Source: an uncultured Alphaproteobacteria bacterium (lineage in GTDB: Bacteria > Pseudomonadota > Alphaproteobacteria > HIMB59 > GCA-002718135). Taken from it: a DNA stretch of 64,000 bases. Shown piece after piece: positions 36,423-44,996 of the stretch. The translations under genes were made by a program, and so were the position numbers. The stretch lies in the NCBI GenBank assembly GCA_902525035.1, contig CABZFN010000001.1:134010-198009 (forward strand), given 5' to 3'. The notes under the pieces are model-generated. The model ran no database searches. It worked only from the letters and a program-made list of their open reading frames with translations, and was not told the DNA's origin. Positions within the stretch are counted from its first letter, which is position 1, and every line of letters begins with the position of its first letter.

Positions 36423-37519
36423 ACATTAAATAAAAAATTCATTACATCACCATCTTTGACGATATAATCTTTACCTTCTTGCCTTAACTTTCCTGAATCT
36501 CTACTCCCAGCATCACCATTATTTTCTATATAGTCATCATAAGAGACAGTCTCTGCTCTAATAAAACCTTTTTCAAAATCAGTATGAATTTTTCCAGCAG
36601 CCTGTGGAGCAAACGTTTCCATTTTTATTGTCCATGATCTTGTTTCTTTTGGACCGCATGTAAAATAGTTGATTAATCCCAAAAGTTCATATCCTGATTT
36701 TATTAATTTATTCAATGTTGTTTGATCTAAATTAAGCTCTTTTAGAAATTCAAGTTTTTCTTGCTCATTATCTAATTCTGCTATTTGTGCTTCAATTGAT
36801 GCAGAGATTAAAACTACAGAATGATTATTTTGTTTAGAAAACTCGATGACTTTATTTGATAATGCGTTTCCAGTATGAATAGACTCTTCATCTACATTAC
36901 ATATGTACATAGTAGGCTTTAGACTAATCAATTTAAGACTGTTTACAAAGTCAATTTCATTACTAGCAAACTCATCAATATTTAAAATGCTATTAGCATC
37001 TAGCATTTGTAAGATTTTATTTATTATATCAAATTGATGCTTAGCTTCTTTATCATTTGCTTTTAATTTTTTTTCTAAACTAGATTTTTTATTATTTAAG
37101 CTTTCGAGATCAGCCAATTGTAATTCTAAATTAATTGTTTCAATATCATCTAATGGATCAATTTTTGAAGATACATGAGTAATATTAGCATCTTCAAAAC
37201 ATCTCACAACATGTGCTATTGCATCAACTTCCTTAACATGTCCTAAAAATTTATTTCCTAAACCCTCTCCTTTTGAGGCTCCTTTTACTAATCCTGCAAT
37301 ATCAACAAAATCCATAAAAGAAGGAATTATTTTTTCACTTTTTCCAATAATTGCTAGTTTATCTAATCTATCATCAGGCACTGCAACTCTTCCTATATTT
37401 GGCTCTATAGTTGCAAATGGATAATTTGCAGCCTCTGCTTTATTTGATTGGGTTAGAGCATTAAATAAAGTAGATTTGCCAACATTTGGTAACCCAACTA
37501 TCCCGCACTTAAATCCCAT
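36419..37519 (-). CDS. ychF: Redox-regulated ATPase YchF (Obg-like)
   Basis: The 366-residue protein starts CGIVGLPNVGKSTLFNALT (Walker A), has FVDIAGLVKGASKGEGLGNKF (switch II), and an atypical base motif (ICNVDEES) in line with ATP rather than GTP preference. The C-terminal TGS domain is FTCGPKETRSWTIKMETFAPQ onward. It binds ribosomes and is linked to stress responses. It is separated from pth by two bases, the usual pth-ychF pairing. Confidence 0.96.
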   Translation of the reverse strand: MGFKCGIVGLPNVGKSTLFNALTQSNKAEAANYPFATIEPNIGRVAVPDDRLDKLAIIGKSEKIIPSFMDFVDIAGLVKGASKGEGLGNKFLGHVKEVDAIAHVVRCFEDANITHVSSKIDPLDDIETINLELQLADLESLNNKKSSLEKKLKANDKEAKHQFDIINKILQMLDANSILNIDEFASNEIDFVNSLKLISLKPTMYICNVDEESIHTGNALSNKVIEFSKQNNHSVVLISASIEAQIAELDNEQEKLEFLKELNLDQTTLNKLIKSGYELLGLINYFTCGPKETRSWTIKMETFAPQAAGKIHTDFEKGFIRAETVSYDDYIENNGDAGSRDSGKLRQEGKDYIVKDGDVMNFLFNV

Positions 37520-37521
37520 AA

Positions 37522-38082
37522 CTAATTTTGTTCACTTATTTTTGTTAAAAATAGAGGAATATCTGAAAATATTAATTCTATATTTTTAACCATTTTATCA
37601 ATTTTTTTATTTATTATTTCTTCTTCTGATTTTAAAAATTTATTTAAAACATAACTTGAAACTAAATCTTTATGTCCAGGATGATCAATTCCAATACGTA
37701 TTCTAAAATAATTTTCTCCTATAAATTGGTCAATACTTTCCAATCCATTATGACCACCGTTTCCACCACCTTGTTTTATTTTTACTTTGGATAATTCTAA
37801 ATCAAGATCATCATGGATAATAAAAGTATGGTCTAATTTTATTTTATAAAAATTTACAATTTCTGAAACAGCTTTTCCAGATAAATTCATAAATGTGAGG
37901 GGTTTCAACACAAAGATTTTTTGATTATTAATCACACCTGAATATAATTCTTTTATTTTATCTTCTTTGATCTTATCTAAATTAAAATGCAATATTATAT
38001 TATCTGCTAAATGGAAACCTACATTATGTCTGGTATTTTTATAATTTATACCTGGGTTACCAAGTCCACAAATTAAAAACAT
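37522..38082 (-). CDS. pth: Peptidyl-tRNA hydrolase
   Basis: The 186-residue enzyme recycles peptidyl-tRNA released from stalled ribosomes. The motifs ICGLGNPGINYKNTRHNVGF (catalytic His), LTFMNLSGKAV (Asn), FIIHDDLDL (Asp) and GGGNGGHNGLESI are all present. Length is normal. It sits between rplY (21 bases upstream) and ychF in a reverse-strand run that continues from prs. Confidence 0.96.
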   Translation of the reverse strand: MFLICGLGNPGINYKNTRHNVGFHLADNIILHFNLDKIKEDKIKELYSGVINNQKIFVLKPLTFMNLSGKAVSEIVNFYKIKLDHTFIIHDDLDLELSKVKIKQGGGNGGHNGLESIDQFIGENYFRIRIGIDHPGHKDLVSSYVLNKFLKSEEEIINKKIDKMVKNIELIFSDIPLFLTKISEQN

Positions 38083-38103
38083 ATAATGAAATATAAAGTA
38101 AAG

Positions 38104-38781
38104 TTACTTAGATTCTTTATTTTCTTCTTTATTATCAGAAGATTCTTCCTTCTTTTCCTCTGATTTTTCTTCACCGCCTTCTGCTGCACCTTCTTCAGTT
38201 GTTTCTTCAGTTTTAGTTTCAACTTCTACAGTTGGTGGAACTAATGTAGCTATTACGAAATCTCTATCTGATATAGTAGGAACAACTCCCTCAGGTAGTT
38301 CAATATTACTAATTTTAACTGCATCACCTATTTCACTTTCTATCAAATCAAATTCTAGTTTGCTAGGTATATTATTTGCATTACATGTTAGTTCAACAAG
38401 TCTTCTAACGGTATTTAAAACTCCACCTTTTTTCAAACCAGGACATTTATCTTGGTTTAAAAACTCAATGGGAATTTCAACATTTACTTTTGTATTTTCT
38501 TGAACTCTTAGAAAATCAAAATGTATAAGTTGATCACTTACCGGATGATATTGTAATTGCTTGGGAAGTATTTTTTCTTTCTTTCCATCAACATCAAGAT
38601 CGATAATTGTTGAATAAAAAGAACCAGTTCCCATTAATTTTTTGAGTATTTTATCTTCTAGAGCAATTTTCTTAGGCTCAGTTCCCTTGCCATAAATAAT
38701 ACCAGGGACCAATCCTTTAATTAAAAGATTATGATTTGAACCAATATCTTTATTTCTTTCTATCGCTTTAAAATCACTCAT
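38104..38781 (-). CDS. rplY: 50S ribosomal protein L25 (CTC form)
   Basis: The 225-residue protein has the L25 5S-rRNA-binding domain at the N-terminus (GLVPGIIYGKGTEPKKIAL) and the TL5/CTC beta domain (VNVEIPIEFLNQDKCPGLKKG, GGVLNTVRRLVELTCNA). About 35 residues of a Glu/Lys-rich tail follow (EEKSEEKKEESSDNKEENKE). Such charged tails occur in alphaproteobacterial L25. It binds 5S rRNA in the large subunit. prs lies 11 bases upstream. Confidence 0.95.
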   Translation of the reverse strand: MSDFKAIERNKDIGSNHNLLIKGLVPGIIYGKGTEPKKIALEDKILKKLMGTGSFYSTIIDLDVDGKKEKILPKQLQYHPVSDQLIHFDFLRVQENTKVNVEIPIEFLNQDKCPGLKKGGVLNTVRRLVELTCNANNIPSKLEFDLIESEIGDAVKISNIELPEGVVPTISDRDFVIATLVPPTVEVETKTEETTEEGAAEGGEEKSEEKKEESSDNKEENKESK

Positions 38782-38792
38782 AAAATAAAAAT

Positions 38793-39728
38793 TTAATCGA
38801 AAAGAGCCGACACTGAAGTATCAGTGTTAATCCTTTTAATTGCATCACCCATTAAAGGAGCGATACTAATATGTCTAATGTTTTTTGTGCTTTTTACCTC
38901 TTTAGAAGGCTCGATTGTATCTGTTAACACCAATTCTTTTATGCTTGAATTTTCGATCTTTTTAAGCGCATCTCCAGATAATACTCCATGTACAATATAA
39001 GAATAAATTTCTTTAGCCCCATTTTTACTTAAAGCTTCTGCGGCATTACATAGTGTGCCTGCAGAGTCAGCTATATCATCTAGTAAGATACAAGTTTTAT
39101 CTTTTACATCTCCAATAATATTCATTACTTCAGATTCACCAGCCTTTTCTCTTCTTTTATCAGCAATTGCTAGTCCAGCGTCTAATCTTTTAGCAAAAGC
39201 TCTAGCTCTAACAACACCACCAACATCAGGTGAAGCAACAACTAAATCTTTGTTTCCATTAAATCTTTCTTTAACATCATCTATTATTGGTCTTACAGAA
39301 AAAATATTATCCAAAGGAATGTCAAAAAAACCTTGAATTTGACCAGCATGCAAATCCATTGTTAAAACCCTATCAGCGCCAGCCGATGTAATTAAATTTG
39401 CAACAAGTTTGGCAGTGATTGGTGTTCTTGGTCCAGTCTTTCTATCTTGTCTTGCATATCCATAATATGGGATAACAGCAGTAATCCTTTTTGCCGAACC
39501 TCTTCTTGCAGCATCAATTGTAATTAAAAGTTCCATTAAATGGTCATTTGCTGGATGTGATGTGGATTGAATAATAAAAACATCTTCACCTCTAATATTT
39601 TCGTTTATTTCCACAAATATTTCCCTATCATTAAAAGTTCTAACAGAGGCATCTGCTAATGGAACATCGATATGTTTAGAAATTTTTTCTGCTAGGGATT
39701 TGCTACTATTACAAGCGATTATTTTCAT
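38793..39728 (-). CDS. prs: Ribose-phosphate pyrophosphokinase
   Basis: The 311-residue enzyme makes PRPP from ribose 5-phosphate and ATP for nucleotide, histidine and tryptophan synthesis. Visible are [47 protein letters not shown], the flexible loop [10 protein letters not shown], and the PRPP motif [16 protein letters not shown]. Length is standard. It probably heads prs-rplY-pth-ychF. Confidence 0.97.
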   Translation of the reverse strand: MKIIACNSSKSLAEKISKHIDVPLADASVRTFNDREIFVEINENIRGEDVFIIQSTSHPANDHLMELLITIDAARRGSAKRITAVIPYYGYARQDRKTGPRTPITAKLVANLITSAGADRVLTMDLHAGQIQGFFDIPLDNIFSVRPIIDDVKERFNGNKDLVVASPDVGGVVRARAFAKRLDAGLAIADKRREKAGESEVMNIIGDVKDKTCILLDDIADSAGTLCNAAEALSKNGAKEIYSYIVHGVLSGDALKKIENSSIKELVLTDTIEPSKEVKSTKNIRHISIAPLMGDAIKRINTDTSVSALFD

Positions 39729-39775
39729 ATAATCAAATTAGTTACTATATTAGAATAATAATAGATCAACTAAAA

Positions 39776-40540
39776 TTAATCATTAAATGCAATGATATTA
39801 AGCATTCTACCAGTATCTCTAAATTTTTGTGATTCCCTACGATGGCTAAAAAAAACTCTCTTATCTGAGAAGGTATCTTTGTTAATATTATATATATTTT
39901 TGATACCTAATTCCTTAAATTGGTAGTTAATCAATCTTCTTAAATTAAATAAATCTTTGTCTTTATTTTTGTATTTGAAGAAAATAGAATATTTTTTATT
40001 TTTGCTTATAAACTTACTTTTAAAGTCTTTTGATACTTCAAAGTTTTTAAAGCTCAAACAAGGACCAATAAGAACAATAATATTCTTTTTAATTATTTTT
40101 TGTTTAACAAAATATTCTATACCTTTAGCGGCTATATTTTTTAATGCACCTTTCCAGCCTGAATGAAGAGCGCAAATATATCTTTTATTTTTATCAAAAA
40201 TAAAAATTGGACAGCAATCTGCGGTTAAAACCCCTAAAGCTATTTGCTTATTACTAGTGATCAACCCATCTCCAGAATATTTATTACCTATATTTTTTTT
40301 ATTAATTTCTACAATCTTATTGGAGTGTATTTGACTGATAAATTTAATTTCTTTTTTGATATCTAAATTTTTTAGACAAATATCAATATTTTTATTTACA
40401 TTTACTTTAGTATCATTGCGGTTTAAGCTACAGTTTAATGAATAGTTTTCTTTTTTTGAAACTCCACCATTTCTAGTAAAAAAACCAGCTTTAACAAAAG
40501 ACTTAATGTTAGCATGTGTAAAATAATTTTTAGTAATCAT
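39776..40540 (-). CDS. pgeF: Laccase-domain protein PgeF/YfiH (peptidoglycan editing factor)
   Basis: The 254-residue protein has the metal-site pattern of the family: ISQIHSNKIVEI, LGVLTADCCPIFIFD, CALHSGWKGALKN, and SHRRESQKFRDTGRMLNII. YfiH in E. coli removes L-serine wrongly built into peptidoglycan precursors; many homologues are labelled polyphenol oxidases. Which role applies is not decided by the sequence. It overlaps midA by four bases in the lgt-midA-pgeF unit. Confidence 0.9.
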   Translation of the reverse strand: MITKNYFTHANIKSFVKAGFFTRNGGVSKKENYSLNCSLNRNDTKVNVNKNIDICLKNLDIKKEIKFISQIHSNKIVEINKKNIGNKYSGDGLITSNKQIALGVLTADCCPIFIFDKNKRYICALHSGWKGALKNIAAKGIEYFVKQKIIKKNIIVLIGPCLSFKNFEVSKDFKSKFISKNKKYSIFFKYKNKDKDLFNLRRLINYQFKELGIKNIYNINKDTFSDKRVFFSHRRESQKFRDTGRMLNIIAFND

Positions 40541-41589
40541 AAGTTAGAAACAACAAGACACTTAAATAAGTTTCCCATCCTATCAACATTAATTAATCTA
40601 TCCACTTCTTCATCTAATAAATTCTTATTCAAATTTGAATTTTTAGTTAGCAATTTTTTCTTTCGTTCTAATATTCCATATTTTATTAAAAAATCTCTTT
40701 GTGAAATAAATTCGTTGATATGTAGCTTGTTTTGTTTTGCTATTTCAATTAATTCATTGAAATTTACATGACTTGAAATGTCTTGTTGGCCTATATTTTC
40801 AAATATACTGGTTTTTTTATGATTATATATTGCTTGTAATGTAAAGTTTTTTATTTTTTTATTATATCCGTAATCAATCAAAACACAAATACCTCTATTT
40901 TTTTTTAGATATTTACAAATTTGCTCAAAGTATTTGTTTCTTGAATAAGAAACTTCATAAATTTTTTGTTTATTGTATTTATTTAAATAATCTAATATTT
41001 TTTTACTAATTACTCTTTTATTTATAGGATAAAATTTACTTTCGTTTTCATTAAATTTTACATATCTTTCAAACCATTGATTATTATTATTTAAAAATTG
41101 CCTTACAGGAAAACAATCAAAAAATTCATTTGAATATATAATTGAAGGCAGTTTAGATCTGAAATTAAAAACCTTAGACCATCTAATTTTTGATTTTCTA
41201 AAATAATTTAAATTCTTTTCTTGTATTCTTCTTAATTCTTTATTTATTTCTATTAAATTAACGTCAGCATTTTCAAAAAAATTTGGAAGTATCTTTGCGG
41301 TTCTTTCGATATCTTTTAATAAAGTTCCATTTCCTGGGCCTAATTCAATTAAATTAAATTTTGAGTTAATTTTTTCTTTCCAATTATAAAGTAAATATAC
41401 ACCAATAATTTCTCCAAACATTTGTGAAATTTCTGGCGATGTAACAAAGTCAAATTTTCTTCCTATGGGCTTTTTGCTTAAGTAATAACCATTTTTTTCA
41501 TACATAGCCATGTCAATAAATTTATCTAAACGCAAATTTTTTTTATTGTTAAGTAGTTTTATTTTATTAATTTTTCTTTTGCTTAACAT
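40537..41589 (-). CDS. MidA/NDUFAF7-family SAM-dependent methyltransferase
   Basis: The 350-residue protein belongs to COG1565. Its start region LDKFIDMAMYEKNGYYLSKK and DFVTSPEISQMFGEIIG are family-specific, and IELGPGNGTLLKDI is the SAM-binding motif. In mitochondria the homologue NDUFAF7 dimethylates an arginine of the complex I 49-kDa subunit; a similar role in complex I assembly is likely here by homology. The start overlaps the end of lgt by 23 bases. The order lgt-midA-pgeF is common in alphaproteobacteria. Confidence 0.9.
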   Translation of the reverse strand: MLSKRKINKIKLLNNKKNLRLDKFIDMAMYEKNGYYLSKKPIGRKFDFVTSPEISQMFGEIIGVYLLYNWKEKINSKFNLIELGPGNGTLLKDIERTAKILPNFFENADVNLIEINKELRRIQEKNLNYFRKSKIRWSKVFNFRSKLPSIIYSNEFFDCFPVRQFLNNNNQWFERYVKFNENESKFYPINKRVISKKILDYLNKYNKQKIYEVSYSRNKYFEQICKYLKKNRGICVLIDYGYNKKIKNFTLQAIYNHKKTSIFENIGQQDISSHVNFNELIEIAKQNKLHINEFISQRDFLIKYGILERKKKLLTKNSNLNKNLLDEEVDRLINVDRMGNLFKCLVVSNL

Positions 41590-42358
41590 TTTGAATTATC
41601 AATATTCCAAAAATAAAAAAAGGTATACATAGTATTTGACCCATGGAAACAAAATTAAAAAATAATCCTAGGTGCAAATCTGGTTCTCTGACGTATTCTA
41701 TTAAAAATCTAAATATGGAATATAATATTAAAAATAGACCACTAATTACTCCGTAAATTTTGTATTTTTTTATCTTATAAAAATAGATTAATAATATAAG
41801 AAATAATATAATTCCCTCAAAAAAAGCTTCATATATTTGAGAAGGATGTCTTGGTATATTATCTATTGATGGATAAATAACTGATATATAAAAATTGGTT
41901 GGTCTACCTATTAGCTCTGTATTAATAAAGTTTGCAATTCTACCAAAGAATAGTCCAATAGGAGCAACGATTGAAACTAAATCAGATAGGTAGAAAAAAC
42001 TTTTTCTATGAATTTTAGCAAATATTAAAGTACTTATTATTATACCTATCAATCCGCCATGAAATGACATACCTCCATTCCAAATTTCAAATAGATAAAA
42101 TGGATTAGTTAAAAATTCATTAAGTTGATAAAAAATAACATAACCTGTTCGTCCTCCAATAATTACACCTAATATTGCCCAAATAAGAAAGCTATCTATA
42201 TTTTTATTACTGTATTGATTTCCATAAATTGCGTTTAATCTCTTAATAATATAAATTCCTAATAGAAATCCCAAGATATATGCTAAACTGTACCATCTTA
42301 TCTCAATGAAACCGATTGATAAGATGACAGGATCTATTGAAGGTTGAATAAAATTCAT
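41567..42358 (-). CDS. lgt: Prolipoprotein diacylglyceryl transferase
   Basis: The 263-residue polytopic enzyme attaches diacylglycerol to the lipobox cysteine of prolipoproteins. Motifs include IRWYSLAYILGFLLGIY, MSFHGGLIGIIIS (catalytic-region His) and the Lgt signature GRIANFINTELIGRPT, then PRHPSQIYEAFFEG. About seven membrane segments are visible. Only 23 bases separate its start from the divergent ubiK start, so the promoter space is minimal. Confidence 0.96.
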   Translation of the reverse strand: MNFIQPSIDPVILSIGFIEIRWYSLAYILGFLLGIYIIKRLNAIYGNQYSNKNIDSFLIWAILGVIIGGRTGYVIFYQLNEFLTNPFYLFEIWNGGMSFHGGLIGIIISTLIFAKIHRKSFFYLSDLVSIVAPIGLFFGRIANFINTELIGRPTNFYISVIYPSIDNIPRHPSQIYEAFFEGIILFLILLIYFYKIKKYKIYGVISGLFLILYSIFRFLIEYVREPDLHLGLFFNFVSMGQILCIPFFIFGILIIQNVKQKKN

Positions 42359-42381
42359 TTATCTATATTTAATATTATAAC

Positions 42382-42672
42382 ATGGTTGATAGAAACAAAA
42401 TACTTTCCGATTTATCAAAATTTGCAGTTGATGCTATGAGCACTTTCTCAGGCGTTAAAGAGGAGATTGAAACAATTGTATCTTTACGAGTTAACAAAAT
42501 AATAAAAAAAATGAATCTTGTTAAAAAAGATGAATTTGATGTACTGAAAAAAATGGTGCAAAAAATGATGATGGAAAATGAAAAATCAAAAAAAACATAT
42601 TCAAGATCAGTAAAATCTAAGAAAAAAACAGTTAAAAAGAAAAAAACTATTAAAAAGAAATCAAAAACCTAG
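42382..42672 (+). CDS. ubiK: UbiK-type accessory factor (BMFP family) with Lys-rich tail
   Basis: The 96-residue protein has the BMFP pattern: LSDLSKFAVDAMSTFSGVKE, then KIIKKMNLVKKDEFDVLKKMVQKMM as a coiled coil. UbiK helps the ubiquinone-synthesis complex. The last 25 residues are almost all lysine, serine and threonine (KKKTVKKKKTIKKKSKT), a histone-like tail not present in the E. coli protein. The tail could bind acidic lipids or nucleic acid. It is divergent from lgt, as in many alphaproteobacteria. Confidence 0.82.
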   Translation: MVDRNKILSDLSKFAVDAMSTFSGVKEEIETIVSLRVNKIIKKMNLVKKDEFDVLKKMVQKMMMENEKSKKTYSRSVKSKKKTVKKKKTIKKKSKT

Positions 42673-42780
42673 GAAACCTCAATTAATTCACATTTTGTAT
42701 AGATTTTGCCTTGCAAAATACGTGTCCAATCTAGTAATCAATATATAGTACTAATTATTGGTGCCATGTCTATATAGTGT

Positions 42781-43269
42781 ATGGAAAATGAAAATATATT
42801 ATTAAATCCCATAGATATCATTGAAGATGTTATTCATCAAAAAAAATGGAATTTTAGTAGAGCCGCCGATCATGAATTAGTTGCTGAAATAGCATCTCCT
42901 TGGTGCGCTTACAGATTATATTTCACATGGTCTGAAAATATCAATGCCCTAAGTTTTTCAATAACCTTTGATATAAAGTTTCCTGAAACTAAACTCAATA
43001 AGGCGTATGAACTATTAGGACTCATAAATGAGAACTTATGGATTGGACATTTTGATATAACAAGTAAAAATGGTATCCCAGCTTTTAGACATACTTTGTT
43101 ATCAAATAATTCAACAGAAGCATTGCACAAAAAATTTGAAGATCTTGTTGATATCGGTATCTATGAATGTGAAAAATTTTATCCAAGTTTTCAACAAGTT
43201 CTCTTTGACGAGATTCCTCCTAAAGAAGCTATAAAATTTTCCAATTTTGAAGTTATTGGTAGAGCTTAA
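42781..43269 (+). CDS. YbjN domain-containing protein
   Basis: The 162-residue soluble protein matches the YbjN family. It has a segment like WNFSRAADHELVAEIASPWC, then YRLYFTWSENINALSFSITF, and a helix ending VDIGIYECEKFYPSFQQVL. The fold is related to type III secretion chaperones, and the family is linked to stress and motility regulation in enterobacteria. Function here is unknown. It lies between ubiK and proC, a conserved alphaproteobacterial position. The 108 bases upstream show no other feature. Confidence 0.85.
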   Translation: MENENILLNPIDIIEDVIHQKKWNFSRAADHELVAEIASPWCAYRLYFTWSENINALSFSITFDIKFPETKLNKAYELLGLINENLWIGHFDITSKNGIPAFRHTLLSNNSTEALHKKFEDLVDIGIYECEKFYPSFQQVLFDEIPPKEAIKFSNFEVIGRA

Positions 43270-43301
43270 TTTTTATAATAAAACTGCTATATTATAAATA
43301 G

Positions 43302-44117
43302 ATGAAAAATATTTTATTAATTGGATGTGGTCACATGGGAGGATCTTTGATGTCTGGATGGTCTAACTCTAACAATTACACCATCAGTGTTTTAGATAAA
43401 AAAAAATATGCAATTCTTAAAAAAAGAAATAGAAATAAAAAAATAAAATTTTTTAAATCAATTGATGATATCAATAATCAAAATAATCTTGATTATATAA
43501 TATTTGCAATTCGACCTCTTGAATTAACAAATGTCTTTAAAGAATTAAAAAATGCTAATTTTAATAAAAAATCTATAGCAATAAGTGTAATAGCTGGAAA
43601 AAAAACAGAAATTTTTAAAAAAAATTTGTTAAATATTAGCAAAATTGTAAGAGTAATGCCAAACATGCCTGCATTAATAGGAGAGGGTATTCATTGCATT
43701 TATACAAATAAATCTATTAATAAAAAAGAAATGAAAGAGATTAATAAATTATTCTCTCTGAGTGGCAAAACTCTTTTTTTTAATAGTGAAACTTTTATAG
43801 ACAAAGCAACTGCTGTTTCAGGGAGTGGTCCAGGTTTTATATTTAAGATAATTGATATTATGGAAAAATCTGCAATTAATTTAGGTTTTTCAAAAAATAC
43901 AGCTAAAATTTTAATTAATGAAACTTTTAGAGGTTCTTTAAATCTATTAAACTCTAATAATATTTCTGCTGAAAAAATGGTTGAAACTGTTGCAACCAGA
44001 GGAGGTACAACCGAAGCAGGGATCAAGAAAATGAAAACAAATAAGGTTGATAATATTTTTAATCAAGTTTTTAAGGCAGCATACACAAGAGCAAAACAAC
44101 AAGGTGAAGGTAAGTGA
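43302..44117 (+). CDS. proC: Pyrroline-5-carboxylate reductase
   Basis: The 271-residue enzyme catalyses the last step of proline synthesis with NAD(P)H. The Rossmann motif is LLIGCGHMGGSLMSGW. The C-terminal dimer and active-site region reads KATAVSGSGPGFIFKIID, then VATRGGTTEAGIKKM. VRVMPNMPALIGEG is also typical. It follows the YbjN gene by 32 bases and overlaps the next gene by four bases (GTGA start junction region). Confidence 0.95.
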   Translation: MKNILLIGCGHMGGSLMSGWSNSNNYTISVLDKKKYAILKKRNRNKKIKFFKSIDDINNQNNLDYIIFAIRPLELTNVFKELKNANFNKKSIAISVIAGKKTEIFKKNLLNISKIVRVMPNMPALIGEGIHCIYTNKSINKKEMKEINKLFSLSGKTLFFNSETFIDKATAVSGSGPGFIFKIIDIMEKSAINLGFSKNTAKILINETFRGSLNLLNSNNISAEKMVETVATRGGTTEAGIKKMKTNKVDNIFNQVFKAAYTRAKQQGEGK

Positions 44118-44647
44118 ATCAAAATAAAATATCTCTAGCAAAAAAGACTTTACAATATTTAGAGAAAAAAAAATTAAGAGACATTAATCTTAAAAATTTT
44201 TTATATAATACTAAAATGCCAAATATTAATAATAAAATTGATTTAATCATAAATATTAATAACTTCTTTGATTTTCAATTAAAAAAAAATCTTGTTAATA
44301 TAGAAAAGTCATCACAGAGAGATATGTTATTTGAAATTATGATGGCACGTTATGATATACTTAATGAATATAGAACTTCTGTAAAAAATATAATTAATTA
44401 TTTTATGTCTAGACCACAAGAAGTATTAAAACTTATTCCTAAATTAATTGAAAGCAAAATTTTAATAGCTACTTTTGCAAATATTAATCCTAGTGGTATT
44501 CAGGGTGTTATAAAAATAAAAATTATTTTTGCTTTTTATTATATAACACTATTTACTTGGTATAATGATGATAATGAAAGTTTAGAAAAAACAATGAGTG
44601 CCTTAGATAAATATTTAAACAATATTGAAAAATTTATAAAACTTTAA
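44114..44647 (+). CDS. TetR-like protein with degenerate DNA-binding region
   Basis: The 177-residue all-helical protein resembles an alphaproteobacterial TetR-fold family found beside proC/ybjN genes. Anchors are SQRDMLFEIMMARYDILNEY and FTWYNDDNESLEKTMSALDK, which match the usual RDRLFDVLMRRFDAL and WLDDDSPDLARTMAALD patterns as I remember them. The N-terminal part that should be a helix-turn-helix (LRDINLKNFLYNTKMPN) is poorly conserved, so DNA binding is doubtful. COQ9-like is another possibility. It overlaps proC and is one base from csaA. The start codon in the track is GTG-type or equivalent. Confidence 0.6.
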   Translation: MNQNKISLAKKTLQYLEKKKLRDINLKNFLYNTKMPNINNKIDLIININNFFDFQLKKNLVNIEKSSQRDMLFEIMMARYDILNEYRTSVKNIINYFMSRPQEVLKLIPKLIESKILIATFANINPSGIQGVIKIKIIFAFYYITLFTWYNDDNESLEKTMSALDKYLNNIEKFIKL

Positions 44648-44994
44648 TGAGTTCTCACAATTTTATAGATTACAAAGAATTTGAAAATGTAGATATAAGA
44701 ATAGGAACTGTTATTGAAGCATATGAATATAATGAGCTTAAAAAACCATCCATAATTTTGAAAATAGATTTTGGTGAAAAAATTGGTATAAAAAAAACTT
44801 CTGCACAGTTACAAAAATATTATAAAAGTAATGAATTAATTAATAAGCAAGTTATAGCTGTTGTAAACTTTGAGCCTAAACAAATTGGTAAAATTGTTTC
44901 AGAAGTATTAGTTCTTGGTGTGCCAGATTTAGAAAATGAGCCAGTTTTATTGTCTCCAGATAAATCTGTAAATAACGGGGGTAAATTATTTTAA
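44647..44994 (+). CDS. csaA: CsaA-type tRNA-binding protein
   Basis: The 115-residue OB-fold protein begins with FENVDIRIGTVIEAYEYNEL and continues with LKIDFGEKIGIKKTSAQL, VVNFEPKQIGKIVSEVLVLG and the end SVNNGGKLF. These match CsaA, a homodimeric tRNA-binding protein related to the EMAP II domain of methionyl-tRNA synthetase, with reported secretion-chaperone activity. It ends two bases before the convergent histidine kinase gene. Confidence 0.92.
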   Translation: MSSHNFIDYKEFENVDIRIGTVIEAYEYNELKKPSIILKIDFGEKIGIKKTSAQLQKYYKSNELINKQVIAVVNFEPKQIGKIVSEVLVLGVPDLENEPVLLSPDKSVNNGGKLF

Positions 44995-44996
44995 AG

